DNA from: Tillus elongatus
Taxonomy: Eukaryota; Arthropoda; Insecta; Coleoptera; Cleridae
Assembly: GCA_964006375.1 (NCBI GenBank)
Contig: OZ023264.1
Coordinates: 178,969,631-179,033,630 of the forward strand
Length of the DNA stretch: 64,000 nt
Direction: 5' to 3'
In this document: positions 63,863 to 64,000 of the stretch, piece after piece
How positions within the stretch are numbered: position 1 is the stretch's first letter
Layout: each line of letters begins with the position of its first letter
Translations under genes and position numbers: made by a program
The notes under the pieces: generated by a model
Database searches by the model: none
What the model was told of the DNA's origin: nothing
What the model saw: only the letters and a program-made list of their open reading frames with translations

Positions 63863-64000
63863 TATAGGATAAACTTTTCCAGACTTAATTAAGACACCGT
63901 TTCTTTTAATTTCAAGATTTATTTTAACCATTATGGTGTTCTCTTAGTTGGACGAATGAACCTACAGTATGAGATAGACAATATTTTAATCTGATTCTCA
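63863..64000. other. terminal intron sequence, nothing recognised
   Basis: I looked for the next MANBA exon here and found none with an acceptor in frame. Confidence 0.4.

Noticed and set aside
63863..64000. Possible fourth MANBA exon after TTCTCTTAG near 63946
   Set aside because: The bases after the candidate acceptor reach a stop almost at once in the needed frame and do not resemble MANBA.

Overview
The window looks like a stretch of a large, AT-rich insect nuclear genome, probably a beetle. The organism call is an inference from gene content and transposon types, not from a species marker. Four host genes with spliceosomal introns can be read. They sit far apart in a sea of transposable elements, most of them broken.

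Host genes, left to right: (1) a TBK1/IKK-epsilon-type kinase on the minus strand (12640 to 7836, two exons, 746 residues); (2) a Y-family DNA polymerase iota on the plus strand (14614-16272, uninterrupted, 552 residues), head to head with the kinase across about 2 kb; (3) a four-exon plus-strand gene (33584-43966, 518 residues) with a UIM-like motif and two C-terminal CCHC fingers, best explained as a RAP80/UIMC1-like ubiquitin reader; (4) the first three exons of a lysosomal beta-mannosidase (55988-59755, plus), which runs off the window. Genes 2 and 3 are DNA-damage-tolerance and ubiquitin-signalling proteins, gene 1 is an innate-immunity and cytoskeleton kinase, and gene 4 is a glycoprotein catabolic enzyme. 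They share no pathway and nothing suggests co-regulation beyond the divergent pair.

Mobile DNA makes up most of the rest. 206-7050: CR1/jockey-type and RNase H-bearing LINE pieces around one microsatellite-bearing repeat. 9905-11665: a LINE in the kinase intron. 16336-18540: a palindromic element inside a larger inverted repeat with a LINE. 18900-20300: a mariner split by a LINE with a perfect target duplication. 21533-24860: LINE inserted in LINE, then a degraded LINE. 26905-32866: repeats with long (TA)n tracts and a pogo-like transposase relic. 34989-42064: a MITE, LINE pieces and a mariner with about 450-bp inverted termini inserted inside a (TA)n tract, all in introns of gene 3. 44390-51655: three LINE lineages. 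52253-53547: a Penelope-like element with GIY-YIG endonuclease, inverted pLTRs, a 16-bp target duplication and candidate hammerhead ribozymes. 57422-57985: a foldback element. 59954-61778: a nearly intact mariner. 62191-63578: a LINE endonuclease region.

The commonest component is one dispersed repeat family seen at roughly fifteen sites. One end begins T-TAGTGAATTTT with an immediate inverted copy, the middle carries (TA)n, and the other end carries the inverted subterminal motif followed by a near-invariant hairpin (ACGCA-GCAAG-TGCGT) next to a T run. This layout resembles the DINE-1/Helentron-associated class of non-autonomous rolling-circle elements and, with the Penelope ribozymes, is the most interesting content of the window.
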